NCBI GenBank assembly: GCA_016719645.1
Contig: JADJYS010000028.1
Location: forward strand, 1-64,000
DNA from: a bacterium
GTDB lineage: Bacteria; Krumholzibacteriota; Krumholzibacteriia; LZORAL124-64-63
DNA length: 64,000 nt
Reading direction: 5' to 3'
Part shown: positions 42,126-54,082 of the stretch, in pieces
Position numbering within the stretch: position 1 is the first letter of the stretch
Layout of the letters: every line of letters begins with the position of its first letter
Position numbers and translations under genes: made by a program
Notes under the pieces: generated by a model
The model's input: the letters and a program-made list of their open reading frames with translations, nothing else
Database searches by the model: none
What the model was told of the DNA's origin: nothing

Positions 42126-43263
42126 GGCGACTCGACGATCCTTCCGGCCTCGACCGCCCAGCGGCGGGCGTCGCCCGGCCGCCAGCCGGCCACGTCGTCC
42201 GCGCGCGCGGTCGCGATGAATACCTGATGCATCTGCGCGGTCGCCTCCTGCAGCCGCCGCGTGCGTTCCTGGTCGAGTTCGCTGAAGATGTCGTCGAAGA
42301 AGAGGATGGGGCGGATCCGCCTCCTGCGGAACACCAGCTCGCCCTGGGCCAGCTTCAACGCGATGGCCACCGAGCGGGTCTCCCCCTGGGAACCGAACGT
42401 CCTCAGATTCACGCCGTCGAGCACCAGTTCCAGATCGTCGGCGTGAGGTCCGGCGAGGCAGCGCCCGCGCCGGATTTCCGCCTCCCCAATATAGTCGAGA
42501 AGCGACGAAATTTCCCGGGTTAAATCCGCCAGCGGGGCCTCTTTTTCGGCGATCTCGAGGCCGGGCGCGTAGGCGATTTCCAGCGTCGATTCGCGCCCCG
42601 TGAAGCCCGCGAGCACGTCCTGGGCCACCGGGCCGAGCTCGCGCGCGTAGCGCGCGCGGTCGCGCACCAGCGGCGCCGCGTGGCGCGCCATCTCGGCGCT
42701 CCAGGCCCGCAGGTCGTCGCGCAGCCCGTGGCCGCCCGCGCCCGTCCCCCCGCCGCCGCGTCGCGCAGCAGGCTCGTCTTCTGGCGCAGCGCGCGGTTGT
42801 AGGCCTGCAGCTCGACGAAGTAGGCGGGGTCCAGGCCGCAGAGGCCCTGGTCGAGGTAGCGGCGGCGGCCGTCGGGGGCGCCGCGCACCAGCGTCACGGT
42901 CTGCGGGTCGTAGACCACGGTGGCCAGGCGGCCCACCAGGTCGGCCTTGCGCGGCACCGGCTCGCCGTCCACGCGCAGGCGGCGCCCGCCCCCGCGCTCC
43001 AGGCCGTACTCGTACTGCTCGCGGGCGCCGCTCTCGGTCTCGGCCTCGACCGCGACGTGGGCGGCCGCGGCGTCGAAGCCGATGAGTTCCTCGTCGCGGG
43101 CCCCGCGGAAGGAGCGGCCCAGGGCCGGGTAGTTCAGCGCCTCCAGCAGGTTGGTCTTGCCCTGGCCGTTGGCGCCGGTGAAGACGTTGACCCCGGGCGA
43201 GAAAGCGAGCCGGGCTTCCGCGAGGTTGCGGAAGCCCGACAGGGATGCCTCGGTCAGGCGCAC
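42122..43263 (-). CDS. recF: Recombination mediator RecF, one frameshift
   Basis: SMC-like ATPase that loads RecA at gaps. Frame one shows MRLTEASLSGFRNLAEARLA and the Walker A GANGQGKTNLLEAL, frame two the Walker B ILFFDDIFSELDQERTRRLQ and GPHADDLELVLDG. The frame changes near 42746-42751 at a run of six C; adding one base joins them as AAGGTGAGGHGLRDDLRAWS. Because recF lies in an intact dnaA-gyr cluster, an assembly error is likely. Starts 7 nt after dnaN stops. Confidence 0.88.
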
Positions 43264-43270
43264 GGCGCCC

Positions 43271-44386
43271 TCACTCGGAGGTCAGGCGCAGCGGCATCAG
43301 CAGGCAGAGCAGGTCGCCGTCCGGGGCCTCGCCCTCCGGGCGCACCAGGGCCGCGCTCTGCGAGTCGCGCAGGGAGAAGCGCAGCGTGTCGGCGCCGACG
43401 TTCTTCAGCACGTCCAGCAGGTACGTGTAGTTGAAGCCGATCTCCATGGCCTCGCCGTCGAACTCCACCGGCATCTCGTCCTCGGTGCGGCTGCCGTCGG
43501 TGCCCGAGGCGCTCAGCTCGAGGCGGCCGGCCTCGATGCCCAGGCGGATCTGGCTGGTGACGCGGTCGGCGGTGATCGAGACGCGGCGCGCCGCGGTGTT
43601 CAGCGCCTCGCGGTCGACGATCATCTGCAGGTTGTTGGCCTGCGGGATCACGGCGGTGTAGTCGGGGAACGGCCCCTCGAGCAGGCGGATGTGCAGGACG
43701 GTCTCCCCCAGCCGGAAGCTGATCTGGTTGTCCCCGAACTTGACGCGGGCCTTCTCCACGCCCTCGGCCAGGCGCACGAACTGCAGCAGGCCCGGGGTGT
43801 CGGCGATGACGCTGCGCACCTCGGTGACCGTCCAGTCCATCTTGCGCTCGATGCGGGCCAGGCGGTGGGCGTCGGTGGCGATCATGGCCAGGGACGTCGG
43901 CTTCAGTTCCCAGAGGATGCCCAGCAGCGCCGGGCGGGTCTCGTCGCGCGAGACGGCGTAGCAGGTGGCGCGGACCATGCGGGCCAGGACGCCGGCCTCG
44001 ACCTCGTGGCCCTCGCCCTCCGGCATGCCGGGCAGCGCCGGGAACATCGCCACGTCCATGCACTGCTCGCTGAGGCTCGACTTGCCGCACACCACGCTGA
44101 CGCGGCCGCCCTTCTCCGACACGACGACCTCGCCCGCGGGCAGGCTGCGCACGAAGGAGACGAACTTGGCGGCCGGCACGGCGAGGCGCCCGCCGTCCTT
44201 GACCGTGACCTTGTCGGTGGACGTCGTGACGGACATGTCCAGGTTCGTCGACGAGACGGTCAGCCTGCCCTTGTCGACCTCGAGCAGCACGCAGTTCAGC
44301 ACGGGCATGACCGGCTTGTTGGCCACCACGTTGGCGACGATCGCCAGGGCTTTCTGCAGGTCGTCCTGCTGGATCGTGAACTTCAA
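43271..44386 (-). CDS. dnaN: DNA polymerase III beta sliding clamp
   Basis: 371 residues with three clamp repeats: MKFTIQQDDLQKALAIVANV then PVLNCVLLEVDKGRLTVSST (domain I), ATCYAVSRDETRPALLGILW (domain II) and the C-terminal YTYLLDVLKNVGADTLRFSL, ending CLLMPLRLTSE. The final LMPLRL is the typical clamp end. It follows dnaA with a 366-nt spacer. It should be co-transcribed with recF. Confidence 0.96.
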   Translation of the reverse strand: MKFTIQQDDLQKALAIVANVVANKPVMPVLNCVLLEVDKGRLTVSSTNLDMSVTTSTDKVTVKDGGRLAVPAAKFVSFVRSLPAGEVVVSEKGGRVSVVCGKSSLSEQCMDVAMFPALPGMPEGEGHEVEAGVLARMVRATCYAVSRDETRPALLGILWELKPTSLAMIATDAHRLARIERKMDWTVTEVRSVIADTPGLLQFVRLAEGVEKARVKFGDNQISFRLGETVLHIRLLEGPFPDYTAVIPQANNLQMIVDREALNTAARRVSITADRVTSQIRLGIEAGRLELSASGTDGSRTEDEMPVEFDGEAMEIGFNYTYLLDVLKNVGADTLRFSLRDSQSAALVRPEGEAPDGDLLCLLMPLRLTSE

Positions 44387-44752
44387 GGGTCGTCCTCCGG
44401 ATCAGGGTGGGGGCCCGCGAGCGGCGCCGCTCGGCAGGGGAGGCCCATGATAAGAACCGCGCTCTTCCTCTTCAAGTCTTTATAGATGAAGTAGCAGAGG
44501 TAGTAGGACCTGTGGACGGGGTGGACATCTTCCGGGAAACCGCCCCTTTCCCGCCCCGGCCGCCCAGGGCCGTTCGCGGCGCCGGTGCGGATTGTGGATG
44601 GTTCGTGGATGACCGGGGCGATCCCGGCATGTCGTCCACCGGGCCGCGCCTGCGCACGCTGCGTGCACCGTCCGTCCACAACCTTCTCCCCAACTGCGGC
44701 GGGGTTGAAACAAGGGCCGGCCTCCGCGGAGAGGCCGGCCCGGTGCGTCGTC
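44387..44752. other. dnaA-dnaN spacer with degenerate DnaA boxes
   Basis: 366 nt without a gene. Near-boxes for DnaA (consensus TTATCCACA or reverse TGTGGATAA): TGTGGACGG (44511), TGTGGATGG (44593), CGTGGATGA (44604) and CCGTCCACA (44672). No AT-rich melting tract is obvious, so this is a possible but not the preferred origin; the perfect boxes at 46.3 kb are better. The dnaA terminator lies at its right end. Confidence 0.4.
44706..44741 (-). terminator. Terminator after dnaA
   Basis: An 11-bp stem, GGGCCGGCCTC and GAGGCCGGCCC around a 6-nt loop (44714-44741), followed on the minus strand by TTGTTTC. It lies just after the dnaA stop and separates dnaA from dnaN. Confidence 0.65.
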
Positions 44753-46165
<1,413 letters not shown>

Positions 46166-46587
46166 CTGGTGGGTGCCCCTTCCTTGGTCGCGAGACAGAC
46201 TTCCCCAACCGCCGCCCACTTATGCACATGCGGGCGCGCCCATTAAATCTAAGAATTTCAGTGAGTTGCGAAAACCGACGCCGGGTTTCTATGTCAAGTT
46301 ATCCACAAGTCCGAATTATTGTGGATAATCTTGGGGTGCCATTCCTTGGTTTTCAACAGCCGTGGAGCGAAGCTAGCATGGCCCAAAATGGGCTGCAAGG
46401 ATTTTCTTCCGGGCGTGGGAAAAAGCCGAGAACCTCCTGCCGCCCAGAAAGTTGCGCCCCAGGCCTTCTCCGCGGGACGCCGACCCCGGGCGGGGCGTCG
46501 ACCAGGCGGCCCCGGGGCCGGGGCCCGGGAACGCCCCGGGAGCGGCCTCCGGCGGCGTCGGGGGGCCGATCGGGTTGGCGAAGTTCC
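46166..46587. other. oriC: Candidate oriC: dnaA-rpmH spacer with two perfect DnaA boxes
   Basis: Gene-free divergent spacer. Two perfect DnaA boxes face each other: TTATCCACA (46299-46307) and TGTGGATAA (46320-46328), 12 nt apart. A TTGACA (46292-46297, leftward) next to the first box is a candidate -35 for dnaA, so DnaA could repress its own gene. The DNA here is locally AT-rich. The strand switch of all neighbouring genes at this point supports an origin. Boxes are few, so some may lie in the parA leader at 54.9 kb. Confidence 0.6.
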
Positions 46588-46616
46588 TTGACACTTCCGC
46601 GCAATCGGCATAATTT
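46588..46616 (+). promoter_or_regulatory. Promoter of the rpmH-rnpA operon
   Basis: -35 TTGACA (46588-46593), 17-nt spacer, -10 TAATTT (46611-46616). It lies 45 nt before rpmH and points right. Confidence 0.7.
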
Positions 46617-46660
46617 TCATCGGTTCTGCCCCGAAAACCCGTTGCACAAGGAAGGCCCCC

Positions 46661-46795
46661 GTGAAGAGGACCTATCAGCCCAGCAATATCAAGCGCGCCC
46701 GCACGCACGGCTTCCGTTCGCGGATGGCCACCAAGGGCGGGCGTCTCGTCCTGAAGCGCCGTCGCGCCAAGGGCCGCAAGCGCGTGAGCGTCTGA
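46661..46795 (+). CDS. rpmH: 50S ribosomal protein L34
   Basis: 44 residues from a GTG start preceded by AAGGAAGG-type sequence. VKRTYQPSNIKRARTHGFRS then RMATKGGRLVLKRRRAKG is the standard L34 sequence, ending RKRVSV. It lies in the universal rpmH-rnpA-yidD-yidC order. It is shorter than most ORF cutoffs. A 16-bp sequence GCGTCTGATGTCGGGA repeats directly across its stop codon. Confidence 0.95.
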   Translation: MKRTYQPSNIKRARTHGFRSRMATKGGRLVLKRRRAKGRKRVSV

Positions 46796-46834
46796 TGTCG
46801 GGATGCGTCTGATGTCGGGACCACGAGGACGGAT

Positions 46835-47263
46835 GTGAATCCGCGATCGCTGACCCGGCAGAAGGATTTCCAGAAGGTCTATCTCGAAGGCCGGAAACTC
46901 GTCACCCGCACGTTCGTCCTCCATCTGCTTCCGGCCCCGGACGATGCCCGCGCGGTCGTCGCCAGCAAGAAGGTCGGCGGGGCCGTCCAGCGCAACCGGG
47001 CCAAGCGACTCCTGCGGCACATGCTCCAGGCGGTGTTCTTCCCGGGCTCGGAAGCGACCGTGAAGAAGACCGCCTGGTTCGTCGAGGCCGCCGCGTCGCG
47101 GCAGCCGGACGAGCCGGCCGCGACGGGACTCTGGGTCGTCGCCGTGGGGCGCCGCACGATCCTCGAGCGCGACATCCACCAGGTCGTCGGTGACGCACAC
47201 GCCGCGCTCGCGCGCCTGGACGAGCCCGACGCCGGACCGACCGTTCAGCCGGAGGTACCGTAG
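46835..47263 (+). CDS. rnpA: Ribonuclease P protein component
   Basis: 142 residues. SLTRQKDFQKVYLEGRKLV at the N-terminus, VVASKKVGGAVQRNRAKRLL carrying the RNR signature, and VVAVGRRTILERDIHQVVGD at the end match RnpA. It binds the RNase P RNA for tRNA 5' processing. GTG start with GAGGACGG upstream. The C-terminus has an acidic tail beyond the usual ~120 residues. Confidence 0.92.
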   Translation: MNPRSLTRQKDFQKVYLEGRKLVTRTFVLHLLPAPDDARAVVASKKVGGAVQRNRAKRLLRHMLQAVFFPGSEATVKKTAWFVEAAASRQPDEPAATGLWVVAVGRRTILERDIHQVVGDAHAALARLDEPDAGPTVQPEVP

Positions 47264-47267
47264 AGGC

Positions 47268-47525
47268 ATGTGGCGCGCGCCCTACCTGCTGATCAAGCTC
47301 TACCAGCGCCTGCTCTCGCCGCTGCTGCCCGCCGCGTGCCGCTACGAGCCCTCGTGTTCGCACTACGCCGCCGAGGCCCTGCGGACCCACGGCCTGCGCC
47401 GCGGCTCCCTGCTCGCCGCCCGTCGCATCCTGCGCTGCCATCCCTGGCGCGCCGGCGGCCACGATCCGGTGCCCGCCGCCGCGGCGGGCGCCTCCTCCCA
47501 CCACGGAGATCACCGTCATGGATAG
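47268..47525 (+). CDS. yidD: Membrane protein insertion efficiency factor YidD
   Basis: 85 residues. YQRLLSPLLPAACRYEPSCS then HYAAEALRTHG is the YidD signature with its Cys pair. GGAGG precedes the ATG. The last 8 nt overlap yidC. It helps YidC insert membrane proteins. Confidence 0.92.
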   Translation: MWRAPYLLIKLYQRLLSPLLPAACRYEPSCSHYAAEALRTHGLRRGSLLAARRILRCHPWRAGGHDPVPAAAAGASSHHGDHRHG

Positions 47526-49272
47526 ACGCACGCTCCTGGCCATGGTGCTGTTCCTGGTCCTGTTCCTGGTCTGGTCCAAGGTGATGGACCGCTACCGGCC
47601 GGAACCGGCGCCCGCCGGCCCCGACACCGCCGCCGTCGTCGAGACGGACGCCGGCGCGAAGGCCGCAGGCCCCGCGGGCCTCGCGGCCGCCGCCGCGCCC
47701 GACTCCGCGGCCGCCGCCCTGACCGCCGCCGTCGCCGGCACCTTCGCGGCGCCGGGCGACGCCGTCTACGAGTTGGGCAACGACCTCTTCACCCTGCGCA
47801 TCGCCGAGGCCGGCGGCGCGATCGTCGGCTGCAAGCTGCGCGACTACCGCAACGGCGACGGCGGGCCGGTCGAGCTGGTGCCGCCCGCCGGCGCGCTGGA
47901 CGAGGCCCCCGCGGGCGACGTCCTGGTGCACGAGGGCGGCGAACTGGACCTGACCGCCGCGCCGTTCCTGCCCGTCGGCGAGGCCGGCTTCGCGCTGGCC
48001 GCCGGCGCGGCGCCGCGCGAGCTGGTGCTGGAAGCCGCCGGCGCGGGCGGGCTGGTCGTGCGCAAGATCTTCACGCTGAAGCCCGGGACCTACGTCGTGG
48101 ACGTGCGCTACGAGGTGCCGTCGGGCGGCCCGGTCCTGCGCGGCGCCCGCTTCGCCTGGCGCCGCGGCATCGCGGTCACCGAGCACGAGACCAAGGCCAT
48201 GATGCAGCGCGGCAGCTTCCGCGCCTTCGTGCAGGTGGGCGAGGAGTTCCACGCCCTGCAGCAGGCCAACCTCGCCAAGGGCAAGGGCGAGGGCTCGTAC
48301 CGCGGCACCGTCCGCTTCGCCGGCGTGCAGAACAAGTACTTCTCGATCCTCGGCTTCCTGCCCGACGACGGCCGCTCGGCCGCCGAGAGCCGGGTCCGGC
48401 TCGGCGGCGACCGCGAGACCGGCCACCAGTCCTGGGACTTCGAGGTCCCCGCGCGCCCCGGCGCCGCCGGCGCCTCCGCCGCGGTGTCGCTCTATCTCGG
48501 CCCCAACGACTACCGTCGTCTGCGGGCCCTCGGCCACGATCTCGAGAAGATCGTGAACCTGGGCTGGAAGTTCATCCAGCCCATCAGCGAACTCGTGCTG
48601 CGCCTGATGAACTGGCTGCACGGGTTCATCCCCAACTACGGTTGGGTCATCGTCATCATCTCCATCCTCAGCAAGCTGGTGTTCTGGCCGCTGACGGCCA
48701 AGGGCACCAAGGCCATGAAGCAGATGCAGGACTCGCAGGCCAGGCTGAAGCCGAAGCTGGACGCGCTGAAGAAGAAGCACGGGGGAGACCCGCAGCGCTA
48801 CAACCAGGAGATGATGAAACTCTACAAGGAAGAGGGAGTGAATCCCCTCGCGGGCATGTCGGGCTGCATGCCGATGCTGGTCCAGATGCCGGTGTTCATC
48901 GCGCTCTACCAGGTGCTCTACAACATGGTGGACCTGCGCATGACGCCCTGGCTGGGCTGGATCAGGGACCTGTCGCAACCCGACGCGCTGTTCGTGCTGC
49001 CGTTCTCCCTGCCGCTGCTCGGCAACCTGTTCAACCTGCTGCCCCTGTTGATGGCGGCGGTGACCTGGTGGCAGACCAAGCTGACGCCCACCAGCGGCGC
49101 GGGCGGGCAGATGGCGGCGATGAACACGATCATGCCCGTGATGATGCTCTTCTTCCTCTACAACATGCCTTCCGGACTCGTGATCTACTGGACGATCAAC
49201 ACGGCCGTCACGGCCCTGCAGACCTGGAGGATCCACAAGTCCGCACCCGCATCGGGAGGTGCACCAGCGTGA
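47518..49272 (+). CDS. yidC: Membrane protein insertase YidC
   Basis: 584 residues. N-terminal anchor MDRRTLLAMVLFLVLFLVWS, Ala/Pro linker, large periplasmic beta-sandwich (FTLRIAEAGGAIVGCKLRDY, VVDVRYEVPSGGPVLRGARF), then the conserved five-helix insertase core: NYGWVIVIISILSKLVFWPL, LKPKLDALKKKHGGDP, GVNPLAGMSGCMPMLVQMPV and YNMPSGLVIYWTINTAVTAL. It lies with its normal neighbours and its TGA overlaps the next start (GTGA). Confidence 0.95.
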   Translation: MDRRTLLAMVLFLVLFLVWSKVMDRYRPEPAPAGPDTAAVVETDAGAKAAGPAGLAAAAAPDSAAAALTAAVAGTFAAPGDAVYELGNDLFTLRIAEAGGAIVGCKLRDYRNGDGGPVELVPPAGALDEAPAGDVLVHEGGELDLTAAPFLPVGEAGFALAAGAAPRELVLEAAGAGGLVVRKIFTLKPGTYVVDVRYEVPSGGPVLRGARFAWRRGIAVTEHETKAMMQRGSFRAFVQVGEEFHALQQANLAKGKGEGSYRGTVRFAGVQNKYFSILGFLPDDGRSAAESRVRLGGDRETGHQSWDFEVPARPGAAGASAAVSLYLGPNDYRRLRALGHDLEKIVNLGWKFIQPISELVLRLMNWLHGFIPNYGWVIVIISILSKLVFWPLTAKGTKAMKQMQDSQARLKPKLDALKKKHGGDPQRYNQEMMKLYKEEGVNPLAGMSGCMPMLVQMPVFIALYQVLYNMVDLRMTPWLGWIRDLSQPDALFVLPFSLPLLGNLFNLLPLLMAAVTWWQTKLTPTSGAGGQMAAMNTIMPVMMLFFLYNMPSGLVIYWTINTAVTALQTWRIHKSAPASGGAPA

Positions 49273-50672
49273 AGAACGAGAAACTGCCAGGCGATGTCTG
49301 CGAGAGCAAGGGGCGCACGGTCGACGAGGCCGTCTCCGAGGCCCTGCTCCAACTCGGCGCCCGCCGCGACGAGGTCCAGATCGAAGTGCTCGACGAGGGC
49401 AAGGACGGCCTGTTCGGGCTGATCGGCCGCCGCTCGGCCCGCGTCCGCGTCCGCCGCCGCGGCGGCGCCCGGGCCCGCCAGGACGCCCCGCGGTCCGCCG
49501 GCGCCGGCGATCGCGGCCGTGGCTCCGACCGTGGCCGAGGACAGGACCGCGGCCGGGGTTCCGACCGTGGCGGCCGTCGCGACGACGGCAACCGCGGCTC
49601 GGCCCGCGTCGACGGGCAGCAGCGCCCCGACCGGGGCCGGGACGAGGGTCGCGGCCGCGACGGCCGCAGCCGCGACGGCGGCGGCCGCGATGCTGGCGGC
49701 AGGGGCCGCGACGAGCGCCCGCGCCAGGAGCCCCGCCAGGGCGGCCGCCCCGAACCGCGCTTCCAGGAGCCGCGCCGCGCCGAGGCCGCCGGCGCCGAGC
49801 CCCGCGAGGACGGGGAGCGCCGCTCCAGCCGCCGCCGGCGCCCCCGCGGCAAGCGCCCCGAGGGCGACGCCGCTCCGGCCGCGCGCCTCGACGTGCGCCC
49901 GGGCGTCGCCGCCGCTTCTGGCATCGAGTTCGACCGCGAGGCCCCGGTCCGCACGGAGGCGACCACGCCGCCCGCCGCCGCCGTCGTCCGCGACACGGAG
50001 TCCGCGTTCGTGAACCGCAGCGAGAGCTTCGGCGAGGATCGCCGAGAGTCCCCCCAGCAGGAGCGTCCGGCCATGCACGAAGAGAACACGCCCCCGGCGC
50101 CCGCGGCCGCCCGCGTCGACCGGGAAGCCGCCGCCGGCGAGCCCGTCGTCGCCGTCGACCTGGTCCAGCCCCGCCGCGGCGTGCCGCTCGCGGAGGCCGC
50201 CGAGACCCAGCGCCTCTACGCCGAGGAGCTGATGGTGCGCTGCGGCTTCCCCTGCCGCGTCACCGTGAACCCCGGCGAGTACAACCAGGTCAAGCTCGTG
50301 ACCGACGAGGACAGCGCCGACGTCCTGATCGGGCGGCGCTTCTACGCGCTGGACTCGCTCGAGCACCTGGTCGACCGCATGGCGACCGTGGCCATGGGCG
50401 AGCACGCCTCGATGAGCCTGGACATCAACAACCACCGCCTGCGCCTCGACGGGCGCCTGGTGACGATGGCGGCCGAAGCCATGGACCGCGCCCGCCGCGA
50501 GGGCCAGCCCGTGCACCTGCCGCCGATGAACCCCCGCGAGCGCCGCGTCGTGCACATGGAAGTCGCCCGCTGCGAGGGACTGATGACGGAGACCGAGGGC
50601 GAGGGGTATGATCGCCACGTGATCGTGCTGCCCGACGACGGCTCGCGCCCCGCCGCCGAGGACGAATCCTAG
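49269..50672 (+). CDS. jag: RNA-binding protein Jag/KhpB with long Arg/Gly/Asp-rich linker
   Basis: 467 residues, about twice the usual Jag length. Jag-N (GRTVDEAVSEALLQLGARRD then LFGLIGRRSARVRVRR) starts the protein. Residues ~70-230 are a low-complexity R/G/D-rich tract (RGRGSDRGRGQDRGRG, GRDGRSRDGGGRDAGG and RRSSRRRRPRGKRPEG). The end holds KH (CGFPCRVTVNPGEYNQVKLV then DVLIGRRFYALDSLEHLV) and R3H (PPMNPRERRVVHMEVA). Jag/KhpB binds RNA and controls cell division. The linker resembles RGG-type disordered regions. GTG start overlaps yidC. Confidence 0.88.
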   Translation: MKNEKLPGDVCESKGRTVDEAVSEALLQLGARRDEVQIEVLDEGKDGLFGLIGRRSARVRVRRRGGARARQDAPRSAGAGDRGRGSDRGRGQDRGRGSDRGGRRDDGNRGSARVDGQQRPDRGRDEGRGRDGRSRDGGGRDAGGRGRDERPRQEPRQGGRPEPRFQEPRRAEAAGAEPREDGERRSSRRRRPRGKRPEGDAAPAARLDVRPGVAAASGIEFDREAPVRTEATTPPAAAVVRDTESAFVNRSESFGEDRRESPQQERPAMHEENTPPAPAAARVDREAAAGEPVVAVDLVQPRRGVPLAEAAETQRLYAEELMVRCGFPCRVTVNPGEYNQVKLVTDEDSADVLIGRRFYALDSLEHLVDRMATVAMGEHASMSLDINNHRLRLDGRLVTMAAEAMDRARREGQPVHLPPMNPRERRVVHMEVARCEGLMTETEGEGYDRHVIVLPDDGSRPAAEDES

Positions 50673-50701
50673 GCGACGGCCGCACCGCCGAGGCGGAACC
50701 C

Positions 50702-50731
50702 GGGGGCGGCGCGCGGCGCCGCCCCCTTTTT
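50702..50731 (+). terminator. Terminator after jag
   Basis: GGGGGCGGCG and CGCCGCCCCC stem (50702-50726), then TTTTT. A typical intrinsic terminator that ends the rpmH-jag operon. Confidence 0.8.
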
Positions 50732-50757
50732 CGCGACAGCTTCCGGACGGGATGGTC

Positions 50758-52140
50758 ATGACCGCACCGCACGACACGATCGTCGCCGTCGCCACGGCCG
50801 CCGGGGAGGGGGGCCTGGCGATCGTGCGCCTCAGCGGCCCCGGCGCGCTGGCGGTCGCCCGCCGCCTGGCCGGCGAGCGCGCGCTGCCGCGCCGGGACGT
50901 GCCCTCGCACCTCGCGCGCGCCGCCACGCTGCGCGCGCCGGCGGACGGGGAGGTCCTGGACCGCGGCCTCGTGCTGCCGATGCTGGCGCCGCGCTCCTAC
51001 ACCGGCGAGGACGTGGTCGAGCTCCACTGCCACGGCGGCGTCCTCTGCGCGCGGCGCGTGGTGCGCGCCTGCCTCGACGCCGGCGCGCGCCCGGCCGGCC
51101 CCGGCGAGTTCACGCGGCGCGCGTTCCTGAACGGCCGCCTGAGCCTCGACCAGGCCGAGGCCGTGGCCGACCTGATCCACGCCGAGGACGAGCTCGCGGG
51201 CCGCGCCGCCCTGCGCCAGCTGAGCGGCGGGCTGCGCCGCGAGGTCGGGGCGATCGAGGGGCCGCTGCTGGAGCTGCTCGCGCGCCTCGAGGGCGGCCTG
51301 GAGTTCGAGGGCGAGGACGCCGCGGCCGCCGCCGTGCCGCGCGACCGCCTGCTGGCCGTGCTGGACGCCGCGCTGGCCGCGCTGGCCGCGCTGCTGGCCG
51401 ACGCCGACGCCGCGCGCCGCGTGCGCGAGGGCGTGCACGTCGTGCTGCTGGGCGCGCCCAACGCCGGCAAGAGCTCGCTGTTCAACGCGCTGCTCGCGCA
51501 GGAGCGCGCGCTGGTCGACGCCGAGCCCGGCACGACCCGCGACGTCGTCGCCGCGCGCCTGCGCCACGGCGGCGTGGTCTTCGTGCTGCACGACACGGCC
51601 GGCCTGCGGCCCGACGGCGGCCGCGTCGAGTCGCTCGGCATGGCGCGCGCCCGCGAGGCCGCCGCCGCGGCCGACGTCGTGCTGCTGCTGTCCGACCTCG
51701 CCGACCTCACCAACCCGGGGGAGGGAGACGTTCCCGCCGACGCCGGCGTGACGGTCCTGAGGGTCGCCACCAAGGCCGACCTCGCCGACGCCGCGCGCCG
51801 CGCCGCCGCCCGCGAAGCCGGCCTCGTGGTGACGTCCGCGCGCGACGGCACCGGCCTCGACGAGCTGCGCGCGGCCCTGCTGGAGGCGGCCGACGGCGGG
51901 CGCCTGCGCGAGGTCGCGGACCTCGGCCATGTCTTCAACGAGCGCCACCGGCACCGCCTCGCCGCGGCCCGCGAGGAGCTCGCCGCCCTGCGCGGGGAGG
52001 TTGCGCTTCGCGACGCTCCTGCCGAAGTTGCCGCCGGGCTGCTGGCGGGGATCCTCGCGGAGCTGGGCGAGGTGACCGGCCGCGTGTTCAGCGAGCACCT
52101 GCTGGGCGAGGTCTTCGCCCGCTTCTGCGTCGGCAAGTAG
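50758..52140 (+). CDS. mnmE: tRNA modification GTPase MnmE
   Basis: 460 residues. N-terminal folate-binding domain (TIVAVATAAGEGGLAIVRLS then YTGEDVVELHCHGG), helical domain, and a G domain with LLGAPNAGKSSLFNALLAQE (G1), PGTTRDVVAARL (G2), LHDTAGLRPDG (G3) and VATKADLAD (G4). C-terminal FCVGK has the catalytic Cys. With MnmG it adds carboxymethylaminomethyl to tRNA wobble U34. ATG at 50758 has GACGGG 6 nt upstream. Confidence 0.95.
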   Translation: MTAPHDTIVAVATAAGEGGLAIVRLSGPGALAVARRLAGERALPRRDVPSHLARAATLRAPADGEVLDRGLVLPMLAPRSYTGEDVVELHCHGGVLCARRVVRACLDAGARPAGPGEFTRRAFLNGRLSLDQAEAVADLIHAEDELAGRAALRQLSGGLRREVGAIEGPLLELLARLEGGLEFEGEDAAAAAVPRDRLLAVLDAALAALAALLADADAARRVREGVHVVLLGAPNAGKSSLFNALLAQERALVDAEPGTTRDVVAARLRHGGVVFVLHDTAGLRPDGGRVESLGMARAREAAAAADVVLLLSDLADLTNPGEGDVPADAGVTVLRVATKADLADAARRAAAREAGLVVTSARDGTGLDELRAALLEAADGGRLREVADLGHVFNERHRHRLAAAREELAALRGEVALRDAPAEVAAGLLAGILAELGEVTGRVFSEHLLGEVFARFCVGK

Positions 52141-52159
52141 ACGCCACCGAAGAAGAACC

Positions 52160-54078
<1,919 letters not shown>

Positions 54079-54082
<4 letters not shown>

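Noticed and set aside
33312..42523. Long plus-strand ORFs over the gyr, recF and ABC-F genes (up to 981 codons)
   Set aside because: They are antisense shadows of clear conserved genes, with biased composition from high GC; no family or RBS support.
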